Of a stretch of DNA of 64,000 nucleotides, positions 31,941-41,436 are shown piece after piece. Positions within the stretch are counted from its first letter, which is position 1. Every line of letters begins with the position of its first letter. This DNA is from Methylibium sp. Root1272 (GTDB taxonomy: Bacteria > Pseudomonadota > Gammaproteobacteria > Burkholderiales > Burkholderiaceae_C), in NCBI RefSeq assembly GCF_001425905.1, contig NZ_LMDY01000013.1, positions 440,177-504,176 on the forward strand, given 5' to 3'. Below the pieces are notes generated by a model. It was not told the origin of the DNA. It searched no databases and saw nothing but the letters and a program-made list of their open reading frames with translations. A program made the position numbers and the translations under genes.

Positions 31941-31990
31941 CCCCCCAAGGGGGCGCAGACCTCCCTTGGGGCGGCCCGGCGGGAGGTCTG
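31941..31990. repeat. Palindromic intergenic repeat overlapping the gatB ribosome site
   Basis: CCCCAAGGG (31943-31951) pairs with CCCTTGGGG (31963-31971), and CAGACCTCCC (31956-31965) pairs with GGGAGGTCTG (31981-31990), giving two mutually exclusive folds. The GGGAGG of the second arm is the gatB ribosome site, 7 bp before its ATG. A relative of the left part (CACGCTC...TCGCTGCC-CCC--GGGGGCGC) occurs inside recQ at 57573-57608. Confidence 0.65.
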
Positions 31991-31992
31991 AC

Positions 31993-33441
<1,449 letters not shown>

Positions 33442-33471
33442 CGGCAATCGGCGGCCGGGGGCCGCCGCGGC

Positions 33472-34185
33472 TCAGGGCTTGGGCGGCGGCGCGGCCTGAC
33501 CGGCCAGCGCCGACTGCGGCAGCGGGCCGAGCGACCCCGGATCGGCGCCGCCCCACAGCCGCTTGAGCCGGGCCAGTTCGGCGTCGAACAGCGCCGTGAC
33601 GCGCCCGACCTCGGCCTGCTGGTTGACGATCAGCGCGCGCTGCGCCTCGATGCTCACGTCGACCGACTCGATCTGGCCCTTGAGCTTGCCCGGCAGGTTC
33701 TTGCCCTTGTAGAACTCCGCCTCGTCGAGCAGCGGCTTGCGTTCCTTCTGCAGGTCGGCCAGGCGCTGCTCCGACGTCTGGATGCCGCTGCGCGTCGCGT
33801 TCAGGGCGGCGTCCCGGGCCTTGTTGTGCGCGGCCTCGTTCGGGAAGCGCGCCAGCAGGTTGCGGTCGCGACGGATCGCTTCCTGCTTGTTCGCGCGTTC
33901 CTGCGCCTTGCGGCGGTCGGCTTCTTCCTGCGCTGCGCGTTCGTCGGACGTGAGGCTGGGCTGCAGCACGGTGCGCAGCGAACCATCGCTGTTGAGGACG
34001 CGCTGTTCGCGGTCCAGGCATTCGGCGATCGGGCGGTCGCGGGTGAGCGTGCGACCGGCGGCGTTGGTGCAGGTGTAGATGGCACTCCCCTGCTTGACCT
34101 CCTGCGAAGAGGCGTTCACCGGCAGCGACCCCAGCACGCCGAGCAGCAGGGCCGCATTCAGTCCGCGCACATGACAGATCCTCAT
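33472..34185 (-). CDS. Secreted DUF4124-like coiled-coil protein
   Basis: This protein has 237 residues from ATG 34185 (MRICHVRGLNAALLLGVLG), where a signal peptide of about 25 residues is visible, cut after NASSQ or nearby. A DUF4124-like segment (AIYTCTNAAGRTLTRDRPIAEC) follows, then a long charged helix (SDERAAQEEADRRKAQERANKQEA) and a second helical pair. The C-terminus is Pro/Ala-rich. It is probably periplasmic. It lies 27 bp downstream of pyrE on the same strand. Function unknown. Confidence 0.72.
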   Translation of the reverse strand: MRICHVRGLNAALLLGVLGSLPVNASSQEVKQGSAIYTCTNAAGRTLTRDRPIAECLDREQRVLNSDGSLRTVLQPSLTSDERAAQEEADRRKAQERANKQEAIRRDRNLLARFPNEAAHNKARDAALNATRSGIQTSEQRLADLQKERKPLLDEAEFYKGKNLPGKLKGQIESVDVSIEAQRALIVNQQAEVGRVTALFDAELARLKRLWGGADPGSLGPLPQSALAGQAAPPPKP

Positions 34186-34212
34186 CCCGCCCGCTCCCCG
34201 TTCCTTCATGTC

Positions 34213-34917
34213 TCAGACGCCGTAGCGATCCCGGTAGGCCTGCACCCGTGGCAGATGCTGGGCCAGCGCCGGGTCGGCCTGGCGCGCCAGATACTGCAGC
34301 AAGTCCGACAGCGTCGCAATCGCACAGACCTCCAGTCCGAGCTCGCGCTGCACGAACTGCACCGCGGAGTGATCGGCATCGCGGACGCCGTCTTGAGTGG
34401 TTTCGGTGGCCCGCTCCTGGCGGTCGAGCGCGATGGCCACGCCGCACGGCTCGGCACCGGCGGCCCGGATCATCGCGACCGACTCGCGCACCGAGGTGCC
34501 GGCCGAAATCACGTCGTCGATGATCACAACGCGGCCGTGCAGCTTTGCGCCGACAAGGTTGCCGCCCTCACCGTGATCCTTGGCTTCCTTGCGGTTGTAC
34601 GCATACGGCAGGTTGCGGCCGAGCCGAGCCAGCTCGATCGCCACGGCGGCGGCCAGCGTGATGCCCTTGTAGGCCGGGCCGAAGATCATGTCGAACGCCA
34701 GACCGGACGCCTGCATCCGGCGTGCATAGAATTCGGCGAGGCGGCCCAGCTTGGCGCCGTCGTCGAACAGCCCGGCGTTGAAGAAATACGGGGACAGGCG
34801 CCCGGCCTTGGTCTTGAACTCGCCGAAGCGCAGCACGCCGGCCTCGACCGCGAAGGCCACGAAGTCCTGTGCGAGGTCGTCTCGCGCCGCAGTGCTCGGG
34901 CCGCCGATCGTGCTCAT
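34213..34917 (-). CDS. pyrE: Orotate phosphoribosyltransferase
   Basis: This protein has 234 residues from ATG 34917 (MSTIGGPSTAARDDLAQDFV). It contains FKTKAGRLSPYFFNAGLF, FGPAYKGITLA and the PRPP-binding VVIIDDVISAGTSVRES. It makes orotidine 5'-phosphate from orotate and PRPP in pyrimidine synthesis. It is divergent from the exonuclease III gene, with only 28 bp between the start codons, so the promoters must overlap the partner genes or each other. Confidence 0.96.
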   Translation of the reverse strand: MSTIGGPSTAARDDLAQDFVAFAVEAGVLRFGEFKTKAGRLSPYFFNAGLFDDGAKLGRLAEFYARRMQASGLAFDMIFGPAYKGITLAAAVAIELARLGRNLPYAYNRKEAKDHGEGGNLVGAKLHGRVVIIDDVISAGTSVRESVAMIRAAGAEPCGVAIALDRQERATETTQDGVRDADHSAVQFVQRELGLEVCAIATLSDLLQYLARQADPALAQHLPRVQAYRDRYGV

Positions 34918-34945
34918 CTGGACATCTGGAATAGGAAGGTGCGTC

Positions 34946-35737
34946 GTGTTGCGTCTGGTCTCGCTCAATCTCAACGGCATCCGTTCCGCGGCCAACAAGG
35001 GCTGGGTCGAATGGGCCGAGAAAAGCGCCGTCGATTGTATGGGCGTGCAGGAGCTCAAGGCCCAGGCGGCCGACCTGGGCGGGCGCTTCGACCAGGTGGC
35101 CGGCCTTCAAGGCCACTTCCACTACGCCGACAAGAAGGGCTACTCCGGTGTCGGCTTGTACACGCGCCGCACGCCGAGCGACGTGATCACCGGCATCGGC
35201 GAGCCCGAGTTCGATGCCGAAGGGCGCTATGTCGAGGCCCGCTTCGACACGCCGCAGCGCAAGCTGTCGATCATCAGTTGCTACTTCCCCAGCGGCTCCA
35301 GCTCCGACGAGCGGCAGCAGGCCAAATTCCGTTTCCTGGCCTTGTTCTACCCCTACCTCGAGCTGCTGAAGGCCACCCGCGAGTTCATCCTGGTGGGCGA
35401 CGTGAACATCGCACACCGGGAAATCGACCTGAAGAACTGGAAGAGCAACCAGAAGAACAGCGGCTTCCTGCCCGAGGAGCGTGCGTGGATGAGCCGGGCG
35501 CTCGACGAGCTGGGCCTGGTCGACGTGCACCGCATGCTGCGGCCCGACGACACCGGCGAGGCCTACACCTGGTGGAGCAACCGCGGCCAGGCCTGGGCCA
35601 ACAACGTCGGCTGGCGCATCGACTACCACCTGGCGACCCCGGCGCTCGCCGCGCTGGCGCGCACGGCGTCGGTCTACAAGGCGCAGCGCTTTTCCGACCA
35701 CGCTCCGTTGACCGTCGAATACGAACTTTCGCTGTGA
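34946..35737 (+). CDS. xth: Exodeoxyribonuclease III (AP endonuclease)
   Basis: This protein has 263 residues from GTG 34946, chosen because AGGAAGG lies 6 bp before it and LRLVSLNLNGIRSA is the normal family start. Catalytic motifs are LNLNGIR, VQELKAQ (Glu), GDVNIAH (Asp/Asn) and FSDHAPL (Asp-His). It cleaves DNA at abasic sites and degrades 3' ends during base excision repair. Tight divergence from pyrE is a familiar Burkholderiales arrangement. Confidence 0.95.
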   Translation: MLRLVSLNLNGIRSAANKGWVEWAEKSAVDCMGVQELKAQAADLGGRFDQVAGLQGHFHYADKKGYSGVGLYTRRTPSDVITGIGEPEFDAEGRYVEARFDTPQRKLSIISCYFPSGSSSDERQQAKFRFLALFYPYLELLKATREFILVGDVNIAHREIDLKNWKSNQKNSGFLPEERAWMSRALDELGLVDVHRMLRPDDTGEAYTWWSNRGQAWANNVGWRIDYHLATPALAALARTASVYKAQRFSDHAPLTVEYELSL

Positions 35738-35768
35738 GCTTGCACGGCGTTTTCCCAGGAGATTGCTC

Positions 35769-35987
35769 ATGCGCACCACTGCCCTGATCGTCGGCGTTCT
35801 GTTGCTCGTGGCGGGCGGGCTGATCTCGGCCGGCATCCTGAGCTTCGACAGGGAGGAAACCGTGGCCAAGCTCGGCCCGCTGGAGATCACCACCACCGAC
35901 CACAAGAAGCCTGCGCCGGTGGTGGGTTACCTGCTGCTCGGCGTGGGCGGGCTGGTGCTCGTGGCTGGTCTGGTCGGCAGGAAGTGA
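35769..35987 (+). CDS. Small two-helix membrane protein
   Basis: This protein has 72 residues from ATG 35769, with AGGAG 7 bp before it. Two membrane helices (about 5-24 and 51-69) flank a short loop with KLGPLEITTTDHKKPAP. Layout is like small DUF3185-type membrane proteins, but I cannot assign the family firmly. It lies 31 bp after xth and 13 bp before the next gene, so the three may be cotranscribed. Confidence 0.6.
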   Translation: MRTTALIVGVLLLVAGGLISAGILSFDREETVAKLGPLEITTTDHKKPAPVVGYLLLGVGGLVLVAGLVGRK

Positions 35988-36000
35988 GAGCCGACGCGGC

Positions 36001-36648
36001 ATGCTGCGCTACCTCACCGTCCCCGTCACCGCCTTCCAGCAGAACTGCTCCATCGTGTGGTGCGACGCCACGCGCCGCGCGGCCATCATCGATCCCGGCG
36101 GCGAGCTGCCGCGGCTGCGGGCCGAGGTGCAGCGACTGGGGCTCGCGCTCGAGGCGATCTGGCTGACCCATGCGCACATCGACCATGCGGGCGGCACCGC
36201 GCAGCTCGCCCGCGAGGACGCGCTGCCGATCATCGGGCCGCACGTGGCCGACCAATTCTGGATCGACGGGTTGGCGCAGCAGAGCCGGATGTTCGGTTTT
36301 CCCCCCAGCGAGCCGTTCACGCCGACCCGCTGGCTCTGCCCCGACGGCGCGGACGACCGCGTGACGCTGGGTGACTGCGAGTTCGAGGTGCGGCACTGTC
36401 CCGGCCACACGCCGGGACACGTGGTGTTCGTCTCGCGCGAGGCGCAGCGGGCCTTCGTCGGCGACGTGCTGTTCGCCGGCGGCATCGGGCGCACCGATTT
36501 TCCGCAGGGCGACCACGACACGCTGGTGGCTGCGATCCGCACGCAGCTCTGGCCTTTCGGCGACGACGTGGTATTCATCCCCGGCCACGGGCCGGAGAGC
36601 AGCTTCGGCCGCGAGCGGCGCCACAACCCCTACGTGCGCGACGTCTGA
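36001..36648 (+). CDS. Metallo-beta-lactamase-fold hydrolase (glyoxalase II-like)
   Basis: The 215-residue protein has metal-binding THAHIDH (His57, His59, Asp61, His62), then HCPGHTPGH, FVGDVLFAGGIGRTD and a final IPGHGPESSFGRER. This matches the YcbL subgroup of small glyoxalase II-like hydrolases, which lack the C-terminal substrate domain of GloB. It is cytoplasmic, probably a thioesterase acting on S-D-lactoylglutathione or a similar thioester. Confidence 0.85.
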   Translation: MLRYLTVPVTAFQQNCSIVWCDATRRAAIIDPGGELPRLRAEVQRLGLALEAIWLTHAHIDHAGGTAQLAREDALPIIGPHVADQFWIDGLAQQSRMFGFPPSEPFTPTRWLCPDGADDRVTLGDCEFEVRHCPGHTPGHVVFVSREAQRAFVGDVLFAGGIGRTDFPQGDHDTLVAAIRTQLWPFGDDVVFIPGHGPESSFGRERRHNPYVRDV

Positions 36649-36672
36649 GCGCCCGCGGTCGGGCCCCTGCGC

Positions 36673-37692
36673 TCAGCGCGACTGCTCGCGCGGCGGCGTG
36701 GCGGGCTTGGTCGCCTTGCGGTCGCCACTGTCGGTCAGGCCGGCGTCCCAGCGTTGCGAGGGCTTGGGCGCGCGTTCGTACAGCGGCAGCACCTTCGGCA
36801 GGTTGACCTCGATGTCGCGGATGCGGGTCGGCCCCTGCGGGTGGGTGGAGCCGTACTCGGCCAGCTTGTTGCCGCCGCCACCACCGCCACCGCCGGTAGC
36901 CTGGCCCATCTTGGTCCACAGGCTCACGCCGGAGCGCGGGTCGTAGCCGGCGCGTGCGGCCAGTTCCATGCCCACCAGGTCGGCTTCGGACTCGTCGTCG
37001 CGGCTGAACTTGAGCTGCAGCAGCTGCGCGCCCATGCCGGCGATGGTGCGGCTGGCATTGCCCAGCCCGAGCAGCGCCGCGCCGATTTCCAGGCCGATGT
37101 TGGTGGCGGTCGACTTGCCCATGCGCTCGCGGGCATGCTCGCGCAGCGCGTGCGCCACCTCGTGGCCCATCACCATCGAGACCTCGTCGTCGGTCAGCTT
37201 GAGCTGCTCGATCAGGCCCGTGTAGAAGGCGATCTTGCCGCCCGGCATGCAGAAGGCATTGATCTGCTTGCTGGCCAGCAGGTTCACTTCCCATTTCCAG
37301 CCGGGCGCGCGCCCGTTCCATTCGGGCGTGAACGGGATGATGCGCCGCGCGATGGCGCGCAGTCGCACCGTCTGCGTGTCGTCGGCGCCCACCAGCGCGT
37401 TCTTGTTGCGGGCCTCCTGCAGCAGTTGCGCGTACTGCTGCGTCGCGGCCTGCTCGACCTGCTCGGCCGGCACCAGCTTCGAGAAGCTCGACTGCTTGCC
37501 CACATCCACGCCCTCGCGCGCGCCGGCGGCCGGCAGCAGCAGCGCGGCGCCGGCGCCGGCCAGCGCGGCGTTGAAGCGGCGACGCCCGGGGCGGGGCGGG
37601 GCGGTGTCCACGGCGTCCTCCGGCGCGCTCAGCCTCGCGAAGGCGGCGCACAGGCTGCAGTGGTAGCGGGGGGGCGAGATGAACGGGCTCAT
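36673..37692 (-). CDS. M48-family metalloprotease
   Basis: This protein has 339 residues from ATG 37692, overlapping the stop of the upstream permease gene by 4 bp. A Tat/Sec-like segment (RRRFNAALAGAGAALLLPAAGA, 37-58) directs export. Zinc motif HEVAH is at 177-181 with Glu236 in DESEAD as third ligand. AFCMPGGKIAFYTGL is typical for the BepA/LoiP (Ste24-like) group, which helps outer-membrane protein quality control. It carries a glycine run of nine near 269. Coupled translation with an AmpG-like permease hints at a cell-envelope function. Confidence 0.86.
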   Translation of the reverse strand: MSPFISPPRYHCSLCAAFARLSAPEDAVDTAPPRPGRRRFNAALAGAGAALLLPAAGAREGVDVGKQSSFSKLVPAEQVEQAATQQYAQLLQEARNKNALVGADDTQTVRLRAIARRIIPFTPEWNGRAPGWKWEVNLLASKQINAFCMPGGKIAFYTGLIEQLKLTDDEVSMVMGHEVAHALREHARERMGKSTATNIGLEIGAALLGLGNASRTIAGMGAQLLQLKFSRDDESEADLVGMELAARAGYDPRSGVSLWTKMGQATGGGGGGGGNKLAEYGSTHPQGPTRIRDIEVNLPKVLPLYERAPKPSQRWDAGLTDSGDRKATKPATPPREQSR

Positions 37693-39233
37693 GGCACTGA
37701 GACTCCGGGGGCCGCTTCGCGTTCCAGCATCCGGCGCACCGACGGCAACAGCAGGTAGGCCGGGAACGACAGCCAGAACGTCAGGAAGAAATAGACGGCA
37801 TACCCCAGCTCCTGGGCTCCGATGCCGCCGGCCCAGCCGGCCACCGCGCGGCTGAAGGCGAAGATGCTCGACAGGATGGCGTACTCCGTGGTCGCGCGCG
37901 CCTTGCTGGTGATGCCCATCAGGAAGGCCAGGAAGGCGCCGGTGCCCAGCCCGCCGGTGAAGCTCTCGAGCGCACTGGCCGAGTAGACGATGGCCTGGTG
38001 CAGCGGCTCGACACCGATCGTCGCCGCCGCACCCGGTGTCAGCAGCGGCACCGCCCAGGCGGCGCCGGCGTAGCCGAGGTTGGACAGTGCCTGCCACAGA
38101 CCCAGCACCCACAGGCCGCGGAAGATGCCGCGCTTGTCGACATACCACCCGCCGACCAGCCCGCCGGCGATCGACAGCGCCAGCCCGAGATTCACGCTCA
38201 CGAAGCCGATCTGCCCGGCCGTGAAGCCTGCGTCGACCCAGAACGGCTTGACCATGAAGCCCATCGCCGCGTCGCCGAGCTTGAAGAGCAGGATGAAGGC
38301 CAGCACCGCCACCATGCCGGGCCGCAGCAGCAGCTCGACCCAGGCGCCGAACACCGGCCCGTCGCGCAGCGCCAGCGCCTGCGGCGCGCGCGCCGCGCGC
38401 ACCAGCAACGCCGAGCCGGCGAACATCAGTCCGACCGGCAGCGCGCCGCGGAACCACCAGGTCGCGCTCACCGCTTCCACGGCGCTCCACTGCAGCGCCC
38501 GGGACAGCGGCCCCAGCACCGGCCAGAGCAGGCCGATGAGCACCAACGCCAGCGCGACCAGGAAACCCGGTTGGGTGCGCAGCAGGCCGAGCTCCTTGCC
38601 GACGCTGCTGGGCGGCGCGCCGACGCGCGGCCGCTCCGCCGGGGCCAGCAGCGCCATGCCGGCGTTGAGGCCGAACACGACCGCCCCGAGCGCATAGGCC
38701 GCACTCCAGCCGAGCGCGCCCGACACCATCAGCAGCACCCCGGCCGTCAGCATGCCGGCGCGGTAGAAGCCGATGCGCAGGCCGTTCGCCAGGCCGTACT
38801 CGCGCTGATCCAGCAGCTCGATCGTGTAGCCGTCGGTCGCGATGTCGTTGGTGGCCGACAGCACCGTGAAGCAGCCGATCGCCACCCACACCCACGGCCC
38901 GAGCGCGAGCCCGAACACGGCGAAGGTGGTCATCACGGCGGCCATGCCGAGGTTGGCGGCAGCGACCCACCAGCGGTGCCGGCGCGCCCAGTCGACCATC
39001 GGCGCCCACAGGAACTTCACCGTCCAGGCCAGGCCCAGCAGCGACAGCAGTCCGATGTCGGCGAGATTCACGCCCTGCTGGCGGAAGTAGACCGGGAACA
39101 GATCGAAGAACACCCCCAGCGGCAGGCCTTCGCTGAAGTACAGCAGGGCCACCCAGAACAGTTTGCGCCGGTAGGCAGGGCGGGCCGTCGTCGAAACGGG
39201 CGCAACGGGAGGCACGGCGGTCATTGCGGGCAT
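37689..39233 (-). CDS. MFS permease, AmpG-like
   Basis: From ATG 39233 (MPAMTAVPP) the protein has 514 residues; ATG 39224 is also possible, and an upstream extension to 39332 lacks homology. It has twelve or more membrane helices. ALLYFSEGLPLGVFFDLFPVYFRQQGVNLADIGLL and the downstream ATNDIATDGYTIELL segment are characteristic of AmpG, which imports anhydromuropeptides for peptidoglycan recycling. Its substrate is inferred. It overlaps the M48 protease gene by 4 bp. Confidence 0.8.
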   Translation of the reverse strand: MPAMTAVPPVAPVSTTARPAYRRKLFWVALLYFSEGLPLGVFFDLFPVYFRQQGVNLADIGLLSLLGLAWTVKFLWAPMVDWARRHRWWVAAANLGMAAVMTTFAVFGLALGPWVWVAIGCFTVLSATNDIATDGYTIELLDQREYGLANGLRIGFYRAGMLTAGVLLMVSGALGWSAAYALGAVVFGLNAGMALLAPAERPRVGAPPSSVGKELGLLRTQPGFLVALALVLIGLLWPVLGPLSRALQWSAVEAVSATWWFRGALPVGLMFAGSALLVRAARAPQALALRDGPVFGAWVELLLRPGMVAVLAFILLFKLGDAAMGFMVKPFWVDAGFTAGQIGFVSVNLGLALSIAGGLVGGWYVDKRGIFRGLWVLGLWQALSNLGYAGAAWAVPLLTPGAAATIGVEPLHQAIVYSASALESFTGGLGTGAFLAFLMGITSKARATTEYAILSSIFAFSRAVAGWAGGIGAQELGYAVYFFLTFWLSFPAYLLLPSVRRMLEREAAPGVSVP

Positions 39234-39349
39234 TCTAGGGAGGACCCCTGCCGTGCCGTCTCCCGGCTGTCGGCACGGATACCACGGCAGGACTAAAGTG
39301 CCGGCAGGCCTCGACCGTGGCCTATTGCTCATTCAAAGGAGACCCGACG

Positions 39350-39586
39350 ATGAAGAAGCTGCTCCCCCTGGTGCTGGTCATCGCGGCCGGTGCCGCCATG
39401 GCCCACAATTGTCCGAACGAGATGAAGGCGATCGACGCCAAGCTCGCCAGTTCACCGAAGCTCGGCGAGGCCGACCTCGCCAAGGTCAAGGCGCTGCGCA
39501 GTGACGGCGAGGCCGCACACAAGGCCGGCAAGCACGACGAATCGATGAAGGCGCTGGGCGACGCGAAGAAGATTCTCGGCATCTGA
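39350..39586 (+). CDS. Small secreted protein
   Basis: This protein has 78 residues from ATG 39350, with AAGGAG about 8 bp upstream. A clear signal peptide (MKKLLPLVLVIAAGAAMAHN) is cleaved around residue 19. The mature ~58 residues are helical and charged, with one Cys (NCPNEMKAIDAKL) and a TPR-like HKAGKHDESMKALGDAKKIL. Similar small periplasmic proteins are widespread in Burkholderiales without known function. A strong terminator follows. Confidence 0.72.
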   Translation: MKKLLPLVLVIAAGAAMAHNCPNEMKAIDAKLASSPKLGEADLAKVKALRSDGEAAHKAGKHDESMKALGDAKKILGI

Positions 39587-39617
39587 GCGCGGCGCGATCC
39601 TTGCGTCGCGTCTCGAG

Positions 39618-39652
39618 CGGGCCGTGCCTTGCGGTACGGCCCGTTTGTTTTT
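39618..39652 (+). terminator. Rho-independent terminator after the small secreted protein
   Basis: Stem CGGGCCGTGCC / GGTACGGCCCG with a TTGC loop (one G-T pair), followed by TTTGTTTTT. It lies 31 bp past the stop codon. Confidence 0.92.
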
Positions 39653-39701
39653 CGTGGAACCTCGCACCGGCGCCGCTCGATCGATCCTCACCTGCTCCTC
39701 G

Positions 39702-40340
39702 ATGACATTCGCATACGCTTCCTGGCACTGGCTCACCCGATTCGGCGAATCCGGCATCGTGATTCCGATGGCGCTGCTGGCCGCGGCGTGGTGGTGGTGG
39801 GCGACGCCGAGCCGGCGGCCCTTGTTCGCGTGGCTGCTGCTGCTGGGCTCCGCGGCCTTTCTGACTCTGGTGACCAAGGTCGCGTTCATGGGATGGGGTC
39901 TGGGCATCGTGGCCCTCGACTTCACCGGCCTGTCGGGGCATGCGATGCTGGCCGCCGCGATCTACCCGGTGCTGGCGCGCACGCTGGCCAGCCCGGCCGC
40001 AGTGCCGCCCCGCTGGGCGATCGCCGCTGGCTATGCGCTGGCCGTGGTGATCTCGCTGTCGCGGGTCGTCATCGGCGCGCACTCGGTGTCCGAGGTCGTG
40101 CTGGGGTTTGCGGTGGGTGGGGCGGCGAGCGCGGTCGCGTTGATGCTCGAGACCCGCCATCCGCCGCCGCTGCCGAAGCACTGGTTGGTGCTGGCGCTGG
40201 CCGGCTGGCTCACGCTGATGCCGGTGGTCGCCGCGCCTTCGGGGACGCATGGCATGGTGCAGCGGCTGGCCAAGGCGCTGTCGGATCGCGACGCCCTCTA
40301 CACCCGGGCCGATCTGCACCGGCTGCGGCAGCCCGGCTGA
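39702..40340 (+). CDS. PAP2-superfamily membrane phosphatase
   Basis: This protein has 212 residues from ATG 39702 (MTFAYASWHWLTRFGESGIVIP). It has five or so membrane helices. The PAP2 signature is present in reduced form: FTGLSGHAMLAAAIYPV (SGH motif) and SRVVIGAHSVSEVVLG (SR-x5-H-x3-E/D). The usual K-x6-RP first motif is not obvious, a point to note. It probably dephosphorylates a lipid phosphate such as undecaprenyl pyrophosphate. The ORF extends 26 residues upstream, but that part crosses the preceding terminator tail. Confidence 0.8.
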   Translation: MTFAYASWHWLTRFGESGIVIPMALLAAAWWWWATPSRRPLFAWLLLLGSAAFLTLVTKVAFMGWGLGIVALDFTGLSGHAMLAAAIYPVLARTLASPAAVPPRWAIAAGYALAVVISLSRVVIGAHSVSEVVLGFAVGGAASAVALMLETRHPPPLPKHWLVLALAGWLTLMPVVAAPSGTHGMVQRLAKALSDRDALYTRADLHRLRQPG

Positions 40341-40355
40341 GCGGGTCAGGGCCCG

Positions 40356-41000
40356 TCAGCGCGGCAGCTGCAGCGCGCGCCGCGACTGCAGCGCCCGTTC
40401 GCGCACGTGGCAGCCGTCGAGGTGGTCGTTGACCAGCCCCATCGCTTGCATGAACGCGTAGACCGTGGTCGGGCCGACGAAGCTCCAGCCGCGCCGCTTC
40501 AGGTCCTTGCTCATCGCCACCGATTCGGGCGAGGTGGTCTGCGTCTTCAGCGCCTCGAGCGTCATGCGGCGGGGGCGCGAGGCGGGTGCCGGTTCGTGGC
40601 GCCAGGCATAGGCCGCCAGTGAACCGAACTCGGCCCGCAGTTCGATCACGCGGCGGGCGTTGTTGAGGGTCGACTCGATCTTGCCGCGGTGGCGCACGAT
40701 GCCGGCGTCGCCCAGCAACCGCTCGACATCGCGCTCGGTGTAAAGAGACAACCGCTCGGCGTCGAAGTCGGCGAACGCGGCGCGGAAGTTCTCGCGCTTG
40801 TTCAAGATGGTGAGCCAGCTCAGGCCGGCCTGGAAGCCTTCGAGGCAGAGCTTCTCGAACAGCCGCCGGTCGTCGATGACCGGGAAGCCCCATTCGTGGT
40901 CGTGGTAGTGCTGGTAGGCCGGCGTGGCCGCGCACCAGGTGCAGCGCGGCGCGCCGTCGGTCGCGGTGTCGAACAGGCCGGCGGGAAGCGATGGACTCAT
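40356..41000 (-). CDS. tag: DNA-3-methyladenine glycosylase I
   Basis: This protein has 214 residues from ATG 41000. The core starts with PRCTWCAATPAYQHYHDHEWG, containing the zinc Cys and His ligands, followed by catalytic Glu54 in LEGFQAGLSWLTIL, and near the end FMQAMGLVNDHLDGCHVRE supplies the remaining His/Cys zinc ligands. It removes 3-methyladenine from DNA, the first step of base excision repair. A longer open frame upstream overlaps the next gene and is discarded. It is convergent with the PAP2 gene. Confidence 0.95.
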   Translation of the reverse strand: MSPSLPAGLFDTATDGAPRCTWCAATPAYQHYHDHEWGFPVIDDRRLFEKLCLEGFQAGLSWLTILNKRENFRAAFADFDAERLSLYTERDVERLLGDAGIVRHRGKIESTLNNARRVIELRAEFGSLAAYAWRHEPAPASRPRRMTLEALKTQTTSPESVAMSKDLKRRGWSFVGPTTVYAFMQAMGLVNDHLDGCHVRERALQSRRALQLPR

Positions 41001-41052
41001 GCGATGAACTCCTCGGCGCGCATCATGCCTGTCGGGGGGCCGTCCGGCGCCT

Positions 41053-41295
41053 TCAGTGCAACCACACCGCGACGGCCAGTGCCACCGTCGCGCCGTCTTC
41101 CAGGCCGCCGTGCTCGGTGACCGCGAGGCCGCGCCGCAACTCGTAGCTCGAATCGAACCAGCCGCAGGCCGGCAGGCCATCCTCGGCGGCCGTTGCACCG
41201 TCGTCCTCGAGCGCGGCGCGGCGCGCCCGCACCAGGGCCAGCGCCGAGGTCTTGCGGGCGAACAGGCGGGGGGTGAAGTTGAAGCTGAGCATCAT
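41053..41295 (-). CDS. Small hypothetical protein upstream of tag
   Basis: This protein has 80 residues from the ATG at 41295, preceded by GGAGG at good spacing; a frame back to 41352 is possible but lacks a ribosome site. The sequence (MMLSFNFTPRLFARKTSALA, then acidic DDGATAAEDGL and ATVALAVAVWLH) has no signal peptide or known motif. It lies 52 bp upstream of tag on the same strand. Family unknown. Confidence 0.55.
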   Translation of the reverse strand: MMLSFNFTPRLFARKTSALALVRARRAALEDDGATAAEDGLPACGWFDSSYELRRGLAVTEHGGLEDGATVALAVAVWLH

Positions 41296-41365
41296 GAAGG
41301 CCTCCGTTGAGCGTGTGCCTTCAATGTCGTCGCGGCCGGGCGCAGCGACCATCGCCCCGAGGTCG

Positions 41366-41403
41366 GCCCCGCGGGGGCACCGGGCCGAGGGCCCCCGTGG
41401 GGC
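41366..41403. repeat. GC-rich inverted repeat downstream of the hybrid kinase
   Basis: GCCCCGCGGGGGC (41366-41378) pairs with GCCCCCGTGGGGC (41391-41403), one mismatch, 12-base loop; each arm is also self-complementary. It lies between the hybrid kinase stop and the small hypothetical gene. No T-run on either side. It may stabilise the transcript end. Confidence 0.5.
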
Positions 41404-41436
41404 GAGACCGGAGCCGTGACGCGGCGTGAAGAGGCC

